From contig NC_056035.1 of NCBI RefSeq assembly GCF_004379255.2, forward strand, positions 37,452,773 to 37,516,772: DNA of 64,000 nucleotides. The letters are read 5' to 3'. Shown one piece after another: positions 22,984 through 35,518 of this stretch (positions within the stretch are counted from its first letter, which is position 1; each line of letters begins with the position of its first letter). Both the position numbers and the translations under genes were made by a program. This DNA is from Salvia splendens. Lineage: Eukaryota; Streptophyta; Magnoliopsida; Lamiales; Lamiaceae. A model generated the notes under the pieces. The model did not search any database, had not been told where the DNA came from, and worked only from the letters and a program-made list of their open reading frames with translations.

Positions 22984-25744
22984 ATGGCAGCCACGACAAT
23001 GGCGACGGCGGTGGGGGTGGTGGTACTGCTGTACTACGTGGTGAGCCGGCGGATTTCGGCGGCTGCTGAAGGGGAGGATTCTGCCGGTGGCGATTGCTCG
23101 AAATCGAAGAGCAGATCGGTGAAGAAACGGCTGTCGCGGAGGCCGGCTCAAGCGCCGGCGACTTGGCTGGAGACGATTTATACGATGTCGGAGACATTGA
23201 GGTTTACGTACGCCGAGACTTTGGGGAAATGGCCGATCGCTGACTTGGCTTTCGGGATTAATTATCTCATTCGGAGGCAGGTGAGAGCTGTGAATCTATT
23301 TTGGTTGAAAATTGAAGGTTTTCAGCTCGATTATTGATATTGAGTTGCTGTAAACTGGTGTATTCTAGATAATATGCTGAATTGTGTCTGATATAGATGT
23401 TGCGAAATGCTGTCAATTTAATTTTGATAATATCTTAGAATGATGTTTTTGCAGTAATGACCTAGAAAGATGTTTGATCTTAATGTTGTTTTTATGCATT
23501 GATCTCAATGTTGCAAATTCAGTTATTTTTGGCGATTGGTACTTTCTCTTGAGACATGTGGTATTGATTTTATGGAGTGTAAAGGCAAATTAGTCGAGCT
23601 TTTGGAAGTTATTGATATATTGGGTGATCTGGCAGGGTAATTTGGAGGTTGCAAGTGTGTATGCAGGCGAAAAGGCTGTGCAGCTGAAGGGGGTTGATAT
23701 CATTGATCAGTTGTATTATTACTTAAGATTGCTAACTCTTTGTATGTTTTTCTCGAAGAAGCCATTTCCGGTGTTTTTAGAAACTGCTGGTTTTACTGAA
23801 GCAAATGTCCTTCTTCAGAAGCCCAAAGCAGGGGTATGTGATATCGTTCCTGTGTCTGTATCTCAAACAAGTTCAACCCTTTAAAGTATATTTTTCTTGT
23901 TGCAGATTCTGAAACCGGCCTTCACAATTTTACGTGATGAAAACTCAAAGTGCTTCCTTCTCTTGATCCGTGGCACTCACAGCATTAAAGATACATTGAC
24001 TGCAGCAACAGGTGCAGTTGTCCCTTTTCACCATTCAGTTTTGGATGATGGTGGTGTCAGCAATCTGGTTTTGGGATATGCACATTGTGGAATGGTTGCT
24101 GCTGCTCGATGGATAGCAAAGCTGAGTACTCCTACTTTACTCAAGGCTGTAGAACAGTATCCTGACTATGAGGTCAAGGTAGGACTGCAGGAGACGTCTT
24201 TTTTCACTCTGTCTTGTGCAATTTGTCTTTGTTCAAGTGTGCATTTTCTTTGTGTTCTACGAAGTTTATATTTGATTTCAGATAGTGGGTCATTCACTTG
24301 GTGGTGGTACAGCTGCTTTGTTAACATACATTCTCCGGGAACAACAAGAATTTTCAGCAGCTACTTGTTTTACTTTTGCCCCAGGCATGTTATAGTTTAG
24401 TTCTCTAGTTTGCTTGATGGTGCTTATTAGTAGATTGATCGTGTTATATGATTTATTATTTGCACACTGTCTTCCTTTCAGCTGCCTGCATGACGTGGGA
24501 GCTTGCAGAGTCAGGAAAACACTTTATTACCACAATAGTAAATGGTTCTGATTTGGTGCCCACATTTTCAGCTGCGTCTGTTGATGATCTTCGTTCAGAG
24601 GTAATGCTGATTATCATATTTTCCGGAAGACATGTGAACATATCATTGTCGTGTTTTACTTCTATTACGTTTGGTTCTTTGCTTTAAGCACACCCCACCC
24701 TTTCTATTTCAGGTGACTGCTTCGTCTTGGATAAATGATCTTCGAGATCAAGTTGAGCGCAACAGAGTTCTGAATGTCATCTATCGGTCTGCCACTGCTC
24801 TTGGGTCTCGACTACCTTCAATGTCGAATGCCAGAGCAAGAGTTGTTGGTGCTGGTGCTCTTCTACGACCAGTCTCAAGTGGCACTAAGGTCTGCTGCAA
24901 AATCTTGAACCCTTACCTCATTCATAAAATGACTACATTTTGTGAGAATTTTTTTTAACTAAGAAATCTGCCACTGGACTTGTTACCATAGGTTGTGATG
25001 AAGCGTGCACAAGTTGTAGCCGAAGCAGTTGTTAAGACCCGTTCTTCAATATCACTATGGGCGTGTATGGGACCCAGGCGACGTGCTGTCTCTTCTCACT
25101 CAGATGCTAAAGCGGATGATCCACCTGAGGCTCCTCTTATAGCTGAGACAACATCCGAAACAGTTATAACTGAAGTAATAATAAGCAGCACTGACACGAA
25201 TAAGGTGGAATACTGTTCCTCTAGTGACAATGGGACCACTGGGCACGACGAGACTGATGAAGAGGAGGAGAAAGTTGTTGATGCATCTACGATTGAGGAG
25301 ATCTCGGAAGGTGAATTGTGGTATGAGCTGGAGAGAGAGCTTCAGAGGAAGGAGAGCGAGGTCCATGCCGAGATTCAGGAAGAAGAAGAGGAGGAGGAGG
25401 CCGTGGCAGAGGAAATAACCGAAGAGGAAAAAACATTCTCCAATGAAGTCGAAAGCCATGCAGCCATTTCGCCTTCTGATGTCTCTGACAACATCCATTT
25501 CTACCCTCCCGGGCGGGTCATGCACATCATCTGCACTCCCTCCGCGGGGTCGTCGAGCAGTCACGAGCACGACGTCGAGGCTGAGGAGAAAGTCGGGTTG
25601 TACGAGACGCAGAGAGAATTGTACAGTAAGCTCCGATTGTCGAGGACTATGATAAATGATCATTATATGCCTATGTACAAGAAAATGATGGAACTATTGA
25701 TTAAACAGCTAGAAGAGGAGTTGGATTATGATTATGTTTCATGA
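22984..25744 (+). CDS. class 3-type lipase (sn-1 diacylglycerol lipase-like / calmodulin-binding protein family)
   Basis: A 639-residue alpha/beta hydrolase predicted to cleave fatty acyl groups from glycerolipids. Exons: 22984-23280, 23636-23833, 23906-24178, 24282-24384, 24482-24600, 24713-24889 and 24992-25744. Residues about 5-20 are hydrophobic (GVVVLLYYVV), a likely membrane anchor, followed by a basic stretch. The nucleophile elbow is GHSLGGG with Ser261; the probable acid is Asp314 in NGSDLVPT and the probable His is about 566 in GRVMHIICTP. Residues about 440-540 form a highly acidic insert in the last exon. Intron 4 uses a GC donor (CCCAG|gcatgt), since the next GT puts exon 5 out of frame. 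The order matches plant proteins annotated as calmodulin-binding heat-shock proteins; calmodulin binding itself is not visible. Confidence 0.9.
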
Positions 25745-26198
25745 GTGGCTGAAAAATGGATTAAGGGTATATTGATCCATTCGGTATAGAAAATGTCATA
25801 TATTTTCCAATTTTCCAGTTATAGTCCCAAGGTGAGAATTAATATATTGCCGGCACATTTGTTACAATTTATTCAACCATGAAAATCAATAGGTTATATT
25901 CAATGTTTTTCTGTATAATACAGTAAATTTTAATTGTTAGTTCAAATATTATTTGGAAGATGATGTGAACTTTTCCTAAAAATGGAATTTTTTAGGCGAA
26001 CTAACTTCTAATAGTAGTAGAAATAGCCAAAATAAATTTTTTTAAAGATAACTCTCTCTTTAAGAAATTTATAGATGTGACCTTGATAAAACAGAAAGAT
26101 CAAAATAACTCTTCATAAGCAAGATCAATGAGTGTCCTTGATCTAAAAATATGTATTTACAAATAATTGAGAGAAATCTGCAACCGCTGCACGACTAT
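25745..26198. other. spacer between convergent lipase and PP2C genes
   Basis: 3' flanks of two convergent genes; AT-rich, with no other feature seen. Confidence 0.5.
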
Positions 26199-28283
26199 CT
26201 AATAGATGCGCCCGCGGCTCCCATTCACGGGGTCGTCTGCTTGACCGGGAGAAGCTGAACGATGAAAGAAGAGACAGACGGCAGAAATGTCATCCATCAC
26301 AGCACATCTTCCCCTGCGTTTCCATGCACAAGCTGCATACTCAACCAGCCTCTTTGCAGATTCATCCCTTTTTGAAGAAGCAACAATCTCCACTGCTTCT
26401 TCATTGGAAATCACATCCCACACCTAACAAAATCGTAGTATAATCAAGAAAAATCAATTCTTGATCTCTATAACATAATTCAAGTGCATTGCTGTTTCTA
26501 TGTAGAAGTTCAAATTTCAATTACCAATGATCAATTCCATAAATTTAGATCATGCCAGAATAATTATAAGTAACATTTTCTCAAAATGTCAAGAAACCTT
26601 GAATTTGAAGAATTGTTCAAGAGCATTTAACCTTTTCAAGGATTATGTCCCAACTCGACATATGACAGAACCTATCAATCCATTTATTCCAAGAACATCA
26701 GTCTTTGCCAGTTTAGGCGTCTAATTTCAAGTCTCAAACTCACAAAATATAATAGATTTGAAGCATGGAATGATTACTAATAGCATCTACACATACCCCA
26801 TCTGTTGCCAAAATAGCAAACTGATCCATGCTGCTAATGCACCTTTGTGTTATCTGTGGCTCAGAGATTAGGCCAAAGTCTTTAATATAGTAGTCACCAA
26901 ATGCTCTCGATACAGCCAAGCCCGGGCCTCTGACCCCCTGCCCATTTGGCAGCCAGACCCTGTGCACCCCTGGCTCATCCGGGCAGGAGTAAATCGTCCC
27001 TCCCGACTTCTCTATGCGTCTGCGCTCATCTGTGGCAATGAACACACACACATCAAAATCTTGAAACTGAATTATTGTTGAGGCAAGAGATAGAGATTAA
27101 GGGCTAACTTGGTATATTTGGTTTTTGGTCAGTTGTAAGCTGAGTCGCGACCAAATTTCCTTCGTCTGAAGTAGTTGCTAGCACAGCCCGCGAGTCGCCC
27201 ACATTTGCAACTATCATGAGATCACCCTATGGAAAAGAAGGTCGACAGCAATAGCCTTAGATCACATTTTCTTTATGTTTGGAGAACCTTACTGATTAGC
27301 ACTTATTTTCAAGAATCATCTATGTCACCCAATAACTAAAAATCCACTCATTTACAACCATTAAAAACAAAGAATTTTTCATGATAATCTTGTAATAAGA
27401 AATGCATAAACACAACAAACTCACTAATATTGGCATTGGTTTTTCTATAAAATCTAAATGTGACAAAGATCAATATCTATTAATAAGCTAACCATGAAGC
27501 CAAGTTTGTAACTTTCATGATAATGACTATGAAATAGGCCTATGCATAACAAATAAGGCGCTAATCTCTCCCTGCTGATGGCTAAACATAAAGAGGAAAT
27601 CGCGGTTTACCTGTCTAACAAGCGCCAAGGAAGTGCAGCCACTGTGGAAAGAGTCGATTGCAGAATGTCGCTCGAGTTCTTGATCAACTGCAGCACAAGC
27701 CTTATAGAAAGACTGCTCCCACACGTCAAACTGGATCTGCTTCTTCTCTGACTCCATGATGCAATCCAAGTCACCTGCATTGAGCTCAACGGCCTCTTTC
27801 CAACTACAGAGAAGCAACGAAGGCAACAGCTCTCTAACAGTTTTCGACACAAAATGGCCCCATGCTCCATGTCCATCAAAGACTCCACAGAAATCCATGT
27901 CTTCGTGGCAACCAAACTCCTAAAAACACACAATAGTACTAATCAGAAAACCAAATTAAATCAATTTCAAGAAAATTTGGGAAAACTTTCAACAGTAGAG
28001 TCCTAAATTCAATCAATATGGAGAGTAATCATTTTCCTACCTCCCACACAATGAAGCAATCTTGATTGATTCCCTTTTTGCCTCGTTTTGAGTAGCTAGA
28101 AGCGAAGGTTTCGCTCTTCCTGCCATTTATGGAACCAGAAGAGATCAGCAGCCGTTCATTCTTCTTTGCTTCCTTTAATAGAACAGCCGCAGCCTCCCTT
28201 CCGGTGCTAGGCTTGCTTTTCTTTTCAGTTCTATTTGATATGTTTTTCGATAGTGTGTTGAATATGTTAATTAGCTGCACCAT
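26199..28283 (-). CDS. protein phosphatase 2C (PP2C) catalytic protein
   Basis: A 375-residue Mg/Mn-dependent Ser/Thr phosphatase. Exons: 28041-28283, 27611-27919, 27109-27226, 26797-27029 and 26199-26423, with all frames joining. Motifs in order: GINQDCF with the first metal Asp region, FCGVFDGHGAWG (DGHG metal ligands), GCTSLALV, VANVGDSRAVL, LAVSRAFGDYYIKD, LATDGVWDVISNEEA (metal Asp) and DDISAVCLFF (metal Asp). The essentials are all present, so it should be active. The N-terminal 60 residues are basic and Ser-rich, as in plant PP2Cs of the group outside the ABA co-receptors; clade cannot be fixed. A 5' UTR intron is likely (donor AAAG|gtaact on the minus strand at about 28597, acceptor ttgcag near 28317). 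The start MVQL is chosen because no ATG precedes it in frame. Confidence 0.93.
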
Positions 28284-30395
28284 CTTGTTAACAGCAGAAA
28301 TCAAGCTTCAGTCTGCAAATTCCATCATTTGAAATATGAGTAAAGCACATAAAAATTGAATCTTTAATAGAAAGAAAGCTTCAGGGATCGAAAGAAGGAA
28401 TTCCAAGGCGATTAACATCTTTTTCAACAGTGGTAATATTTAAAAATCTTGAATCCCAGAAAAATCTTGTAAGTCATTTGTTATAACAAACATTTTTGAG
28501 CAAAATCTGATCTTTTTTATCTGACAGATTAAAAATACAAGTTTTCATTCACAAACAGATTTAAAAGAAGAAGAAAAAATCAACATTAGAGTTACCTTTG
28601 TATATATATAACTTGTTGAGATTTAGGAAACTCCACTCTCCGGCAAGGCTCCGGTGAAGGGCCGGCGGTTTGAGCTGAAATATTGATGAAGAGATGATAA
28701 TTCACAAGGGTTAAAATCCATTAAGTAATATGTGTGTACTAATCATATATATAGTGTATATATATACATTAGCATGCATACGTTAAACCCCACAAATCTA
28801 AGCTGTGTCAACTAATAAATTTCATTATCGAAACATAAAAAGTAGGAGTATATAATTTGATATTATTTCTTTGTATATATTTGATTTTTCTTGTCTTGTA
28901 TCACAGGCATAAAAGTTGAATCTTTTACGTCTCTATTTAGCTAAGCCAAAAGAAAATAAATCATTTCTAATTGAGCGTTTATAGATTTTAACAAGTAATG
29001 TATTACTTTACAATTAATTTATCGAATATATTTATAGAGAGATAAATATGAATTCAATATGTTTGAATGATATCAGGTCATAAATTAAAATTTAGTTAGA
29101 CCGCCAACAAAATTAATCACACCAAAAACAAAATTCCGGTCATATCTACGAATTTTCTCAATAATGCTGCACCAATAGACATGAGAAATCTATTCAATGA
29201 CTCATAAAGTAATGCATTTATTTGTATTATTAGGCTAAGGTCGACGTAGAAAATTTTAAATTAAATTCGCACTGTGGATAATTGACTAATAAATTAATCA
29301 ATTAATGTGATTAAAATAATGCAAACCGCTGGCATAGATCGAACAGGGGAATAGATTAAGATATCAAGTTAATTATGGCCAACCATTTGTCCCTACGCAA
29401 CATTGGAGACTAATTATAAATTAATTATTAGGAAATGATAGATAGCACTGTATGAAATATTATATTACGGCGGTAATAAAATAAATGAAATTGGTGGCTC
29501 ACAATTAAAAGTCGGTAATAAATTATGCATTTTGCAGTTGTTAATCTTATCACAAGAAAAAAAAAATAATTTAGTATGTGAAAAGTTTGTCTTAACAACA
29601 TAGAAGCAACCGAACAATAAAAAAAATATGTTTAAGACTTTTCTTTTTCTTAGTATATAGTAGAATTAGTTGGGTGGTTAATACTTAATACTTTGATTGA
29701 TCACACTAATAAATGGACATTAATTATGGTTATGTAGGGTTAGCACATCTAATGAATAGTGACATCATAGTACCTAATCTATGCACAAAGCATAGATTTA
29801 AAGTCGTCTTATCCTTAGTGATGGACCATAGAATTTAAGAAAAGTGTTCATTTTGTGTTAGATTTTCTTAGTGAGGAATGGTGGATTAATTAATTTTAAC
29901 AATGTGAGTGGGTTTTAAAAGTGACATGTATTTTATAGTTGAATTAATTTAACCATATCATTTTGCAAGTGGGGAGTTTTTATGTATATCTCTTGGTTTT
30001 ATAGTAAGAAAAACAAAGCTTTATGTGCGATTTCACAATTTCAATAAATTTCAATTTATTTATGGTGAACTATGCTTTTGAAACGTATGGTGAACTATGT
30101 AAAAATTAAACTCAAATTACTTTAGCCAAAGAGTATTATGAGTCATGATCACATAATAAACAATATTCCACGATATATTTAACCTATCATATCGGTTTTA
30201 TGATCCATCAAACACCAGAGAGTGAACAAACTACGACACGCGTAGTAATATTAACCCGAGCCATAGGCTTACCAAAAATCGCGCCACAAAAGGTTCTCAT
30301 CGGTTAAGAATCCGGTTCTATGGAACCAACGTCCCTAGATGACTACTTCAGCAGCTCAGCTGCATATCTTGCTTTATGTCAGTTACAATCGTACA
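28284..30395. other. 5' region of PP2C gene and long AT-rich spacer
   Basis: 28284-28690 probably holds the PP2C leader and its intron. TATATATA runs at 28745-28765 could include the TATA box. From 28770 to 30340 I see no gene, tRNA or bounded repeat. The last 150 bases are the 3' flank of the TEN1 gene. Confidence 0.45.
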
Positions 30396-31768
30396 TTAAG
30401 ATGTTCGAATGATTGCTTGTTCGGCTTGAAACTGTTTTACGAGCTGCATTGTCTGATGGTAGAGGTTAATGTCCAGTCCATCAACATTTCTTCCAACTCG
30501 AGCCTTCAAAATTCCCTGAGAAAAAGAAATCATCTATACAGTCAAGCAACAGGCGTAGTGCTGTCTTCACATCCACCACCAACGTATAAATCCAAATTCC
30601 ATACCAGAACACCAGCTAGAACAACGAACAAGTGGATGATCATAGACTCGGAGGCTAAGAAAGTTTACGCTTAAATGGAAATGAGCCACCTTACCTCATT
30701 ATTTGGCTCAATCTGCAGTTCCCCGATGAACTGGTAGAGAGAACCTGGGCGCAGATTAAGGGTCAGGTACTGTGTGTCGACCTTTAAGCTAGCATCTCCA
30801 TCAACGATTATAGCCACTGCCGTCTCCAAATCATACTCTTGTATCCTAGATATGCAAAGAAAGATGTCATTCTTCCCCATTTTAGTTTGACATGGTTGTG
30901 AAATATGCTTAATAGAGACAAAAATTCATGATCGGATCAAAGACCTCTTCATTCATGATCGGATCGTACAAAAATTCAATTCTAATTTCTACAAGATAAA
31001 GCTAGCTAGACTTAAAATACTAGTACCGTCTAGTCACACTCTCGTATCCTGGAATAACAAAGAAAGATTTGATCTTCACAATTGTTCTTCACATGATTGA
31101 GAAATATGCACAAACGGAGATATATAAGGCTATTGGTTAAACAAACTGCAAAAGACGTACCAACGAAGCCCTCTTCATTCACGATTGAATCATACAAATA
31201 TCCAATAGAGTATTAACTTACACAAGATAGGAAGTTAGCTAAACTTGCTCACGCAGTGGAAGTTCATGATACAGGCTACATTTTATACATACAAAATAAG
31301 GCAGGCAAAAAAGTCACCAACCAGTTCCAATTAGCTATCGTATCATATAGGAGTAGATATCACTCTTCAAATCTTGAATACTAAAACAGCAACTAGTTTC
31401 TCACATGTAGGGGAGGTGTTCGATAAAATGCTCAATCATACTATTGAAAAATGCAGCAGAAAGGAATCTCATAAATCTCAAATATCATCAATCAAGAATG
31501 CGTCTTTTACTTGGAAGACATTTTAGAATTCCAAACTTAGAATCCCTACATAAACAATTACTGCTATCAAAATAACCAGAGATTTCGAAAAGATAATCAA
31601 ACCACACCCAATAACAGAAAGTAACCCAATAACAGAAAGTAAGCTTGCTTGAACGAATTCTTACTTTCCAATAACCCTAAATGAGGCTCCTTGCTTGAAA
31701 TTTGGGGAAGAAGGGTTCAATTCTTGTAAACGAACCAATGCACCAGCACTAATTGTAGATGCATCCAT
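30396..31768 (-). CDS. TEN1: TEN1-like subunit of the CST telomere-capping complex
   Basis: A 124-residue single-OB-fold protein. In plants TEN1 acts with CTC1 and STN1 in the nucleus to protect telomeres and support DNA replication. Exons: 31665-31768, 30695-30845 and 30396-30515, with introns in phase 2 and phase 0 and all frames joining. Family hallmarks seen: N-terminus with GALVRLQEL and FRVIGK, YDLETAVAIIVDGDASL, LRPGSLYQFIGELQI, and the C-terminal ILKARVGRNVDGLDINLYHQ. The length fits the family (about 120-130 aa). The first intron is 819 bp, large for so small a gene. It is divergent from the glycine-rich gene at 32372, with 603 bp between start codons. Recognition is from family resemblance without a search. 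Confidence 0.9.
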
Positions 31769-32371
31769 CTTCAATCGCTTCTGCTACGCAAGTGAAGCGG
31801 GAAATAAGGTTCGGCCTTTGGGCTTTTTCCAGTCAAATTATGAATTTACTATAAAAAAATTAAACCTTCTATAATTTAATCCGATTCCATTGCAATAACA
31901 TTTACTACTATAAAAAAAAATCACAAATTTGTATGAATAAAAAAACGGTAAATAAGTAAATATCTTAATGTATCACTATTTAAATTGTTATCAAGATGAT
32001 CAATTATCACTCTATTCAAATTTTAGCTCTAATTATCTCTATCTATCCTAAATTACTACAAATACAAATTTATTAGTATTAAACAAATATTTTAGTGACC
32101 AAAATTCCTATTTTTAAATGTCTCGATTAACTTGATATTTTAGCACTGTGCAGTTTTTCTTAGGAAATAAGTGGGCCTAAAGCTTGAGTGGGATTGAGCC
32201 CAAATTGTTTGGCAAATAGCCCATTTTACCGGGAAAATTTGAATAAGAACAAAATATTCCCTTCCACAATTTCAAGCTTCCTTCTTTTCTTTTTCAGCTT
32301 ACTTCAAAGAAAAATCTCCGCCAAAGCTCCCCAATCCCTAACCCTAATTCTCTAATTGACCGTGAAATTCA
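31769..32371. promoter_or_regulatory. shared upstream region of TEN1 (-) and glycine-rich gene (+)
   Basis: A 603-bp AT-rich head-to-head interval that must carry both promoters. No clear TATA box is seen near either start, as is common for housekeeping genes. GGGCCTAAAGC and TGGGATTGAGCCCA (about 32172-32200) resemble the GGGCC/GGCCCA type of site found upstream of many plant housekeeping genes. Confidence 0.4.
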
Positions 32372-32938
32372 ATGGAGATCGCCATAGTTTCCGACGCCAT
32401 ATCATCGATCGCTCACTCAGCGCAGTCGCTAGGCTTTTCGAGCCTCCTCCTCAATCGCCCGCACAACGTTCTTTCCCTCCACGACACGTCACCGGATCAA
32501 GCATCGCAATCGCCGCCTCCGTTCCAAATCTCGGCTGCTTCTCCGCCGCCCACGCGGACGCTCACGAGGCGGCCGCTCCGGAGATCCCGCCGCGTGAAGC
32601 GGAAAATCACGGCTGATGATGGCGGCGATTTCAGCAACGAGGATGCGCGTTTTGTTTTTGTTGGTGATGGAGGGAATTTCAATAATGGTGATGGATATTT
32701 TGGGGGAGGTGGTGGTGGGGGCAAGGGGTGGAATTTTGGTGGCTACGGAGGGGCTAATTGGGAAGAGTATCCGAATAATTCGATACATGATCCGGCGTTT
32801 GATGTTGTTTATGAGGTATTGTGTTGGATTGCAATGTCAAATTGCTTGCATTTTGCGGTGAAGAAGGTGGTTAAGTTTGTTGCTGATGGTTTTGGTGATC
32901 GGGAAAAGCTACAAATGCAATTGACTCCGGTCTGCTAG
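32372..32938 (+). CDS. glycine-rich plant protein with conserved hydrophobic C-terminus
   Basis: A single-exon gene for 188 residues. The N-terminal 65 residues are Ser/Pro-rich with few acids, which would suit an organelle transit peptide; residues 66-80 are strongly basic (RRPLRRSRRVKRK). The centre is Gly-rich (GYFGGGGGGGKGW, about 108-125). The last 55 residues are different in character: an amphipathic or membrane-type stretch, VVYEVLCWIAMSNCLHFAVK, followed by KVVKFVADGFGDREK and ending LTPVC. GC content is high in the first half. I recognise the general architecture from plant glycine-rich proteins but not a named function. Location and role are open. Confidence 0.75.
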   Translation: MEIAIVSDAISSIAHSAQSLGFSSLLLNRPHNVLSLHDTSPDQASQSPPPFQISAASPPPTRTLTRRPLRRSRRVKRKITADDGGDFSNEDARFVFVGDGGNFNNGDGYFGGGGGGGKGWNFGGYGGANWEEYPNNSIHDPAFDVVYEVLCWIAMSNCLHFAVKKVVKFVADGFGDREKLQMQLTPVC

Positions 32939-34899
32939 ACGATTGAAATGAATATGCATTGCATTAAATAAGTTTAGGTGGTTTAGTTTTCTGTAATTGG
33001 TGTAAATAATGGTGTGTATATATTTATCTAATTGCCTTTCGTGAAAGGTTGTTGAATCATAATTTGCTATTAATGCAATTTGTACAAACTATTGATTTAG
33101 ATATTGTTTATTTGGAATATATAGCAGGGCATGTCTCATTCACGATTGTCGACTGACCTATTTGGTCGTAGAGTTTTGAAAAGATTCAATTTTGTTGCTT
33201 GCTTTAGTCATGATGAGTTCCTTATTTCGACTGAGTTTTGCACTTTTGCTTGGGTGTTGGCTGCAGATTGGTGTAGGATTCATGAAAAGGTGATTCACAT
33301 TGTAGGGAGATATTCCATTTGTCGATCTGGCTACACCTGAATTTGTAAATGAAACTATGATTTGCTGGGAGATTGTCTTGGGATTATTTGTAAATTGTGG
33401 TCAAGAGGTTGTTAGACTTTGTGACAAAATGTTGACATTTGATAGTTCTTTCCCGTGGATATTGCACGTCTTTGCAGATACTATGCTATCTATAATTGGG
33501 ACATCTAGCGCAGTTAAAGTTTGAATAAGATCCAATATTTGCTTGGGTTAACACCGTTTAAGTAGACAGTATTATGCTACTGGGTATTGTTCCAAGATCA
33601 GAATGGAAGTCTTTATCTGTTTACATTATTTTGTCATGATGTACTTACTATTTACAGTATCTCACATGCTTCTTGATACTGTATATGGTTTTTTACCTTC
33701 ATCATTTGTGTACAAGAGAATTGATTAAATCCTTTGATTTGTATCTTAATGGTGTTGACCTTCACTATTTTATCACTTACGGAAACCAGTTACTCTGGGA
33801 GGTTCATATCAAGTTCTTTCCTCAGGTTTAAGGCTTTTCATGTGTATAGTTTGCCTACTCCAAGATTTGATTTATAACGTTATGATCTGTGTAAGATGTT
33901 GTCTATTGATATTGTCTGTAGACTGAATAGGCTATTAATGACTATATACATGTAGAGAAAGATGAACGAAGAAAATATTTTTTCCAGTTACATGACTGAC
34001 TTGCTTTTTGCCAAGAGAAGAGTATGTTATCCTCTTCATAACTTGTCTGTTTTTATGCTATAGTTTTCTGCATTTAGTAGTGATTAGTGATCAAGTATCT
34101 TATAAGTCAAGTGATTTACATAGTATTATGTTTGATTGAGTTGTCATTTCTCTATAGAACATTAGAACTTGCTGTAGGTGTAAAAAAGCTCATCAATTTG
34201 ATGAAGAAAAGGGTTCAGAATGATCAGTCTGATGACCGTTTCAGTTCTTGTTTATTATAAACATGATTTAGCATTCATAGAAATAGGTTGCAAACTTGCA
34301 CAATGTCTGAATCTGGAGAGAAAAGCTTACTTGAACCACAGGGTATAGGAGGAAATCTTATCCATGATTAGATTAGTTAATTGATTAGAATATGATATGT
34401 TTGATACGGAGTAGTATTTTTATAACCAGTTTTCTCCAAAAACCAAAAGTAGGAATAATGTTGATTGACGACCCTTTGTCTTGGGAAATAATTAATATTA
34501 TGAAGATGAAGCTTCGAGCAGTTGGGAATATCTTTTGATTAATGACACTAAATTTCAGGAATAAGCCTTGGCATATTGGAACTTGCTTGCATATGGTTGG
34601 CCCTATATATGGCCCCACTTAGATTTTCATATGATGCATCATCTCAGGTTCATGCATCTCCCCTTTATGTGTCCCATTATTTTATTCCAATATTAATAAA
34701 TCCATGTTGTAGCAAGGTTTTCAAGTAGGAATTATTAATCTCTGTTTGTATCACCCATCCTTCACATACATCGTGATCATTTATTAAGCATTATTTTTCT
34801 TAATGCTAATGTGGTAATTGTTGTCTTCCATCTTTTTGCTACTCTTCTATGAAATAGGAGTTGCCCATGTTCAGATTTTAGTGATTGCTGGATTTGTTA
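32939..34899. other. 2-kb spacer, no gene recognised
   Basis: T-rich sequence downstream of the glycine-rich gene. The open frame at 33131-33340 and others are short with no motif. No bounded repeat was found. Part may be long 3' UTR or an old transposon. Confidence 0.4.
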
Positions 34900-35518
34900 G
34901 GCCATCCGCAATGGCGCCTAGCGCACCACCTAGCCGAGCGCCGGCGCTAGCCGGTCCGCTAGGCAGTCCATTGCAACCGCCCAGCGGATTTCGGAATTAA
35001 AAACCGCCGAGCGATCGGCGGTTTCGCGGCGCTAGGCGGTGCGCTGGGCGATCCGCTCGGCGCTATTGCAGCGCCCGGATCGCCTAGCACACCGCCGGGG
35101 GGAATTTTTTATTTTAATTTTTTTTATTTTCGAAACAATATATATACGCGGTTTGCACGTCATTTTCATTCGCACCACTTGTTATGGGCACGGAGGACTG
35201 CACGACGTTAGTTTTTTTTTAATTATGTAATTTTTTTTAATTAATGTACTTTTTTTAATTATATAATTTTTTTTAATTAATGTACTTTTTAAATTTTAAT
35301 AATATTATTGAATTTTCTCGTATCTGTGTCGTAAATTTAATTCCGTATTTTGTGTGATTGTTATTATTTGTTTTATATAATTTTGAGTGATGTGGCTAGG
35401 CTATGACTGAGCTATTTGCTTGTTTTGATGATGTGGCATGAGGATTTTTAGTGTTGATGATGTGGCAGGAGGAGTTTGTGGCTAGGCTATGGCTGGGCTA
35501 TTCCTATTGTGTATGGCT
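34900..35518. mobile_element. Tourist/PIF-Harbinger-like MITE
   Basis: 619 bp between two TTA trinucleotides (34897-34899 and 35519-35521), the target duplication of PIF/Harbinger elements. The ends are imperfect inverted repeats: GGCCATCCGCAATGG on the left and, on the opposite strand at the right, AGCCATACACAATAGG. The left 200 bp is very GC-rich and self-complementary (repeats of GCGCTAGGC, CCGCTAGGC and CGATCCGC), standing out from the AT-rich surroundings. It has no coding capacity. Confidence 0.7.

Noticed and set aside
24384..24392. GT donor at about 24389 for lipase intron 4
   Set aside because: It would leave the exon in phase 2 while exon 5 needs phase 1; only the GC donor keeps the conserved A-P-A-A-C-M-T-W junction.
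25100..25663. 187-codon open frame antisense to the lipase gene
   Set aside because: It is the shadow of the acidic Glu/Asp-rich exon, whose complement is rich in Leu/Phe/Ser codons; no start context or homology.
33131..33340. 69-codon open frame downstream of the glycine-rich gene
   Set aside because: No motif, no splice partners that extend it, and typical length for chance in this sequence.
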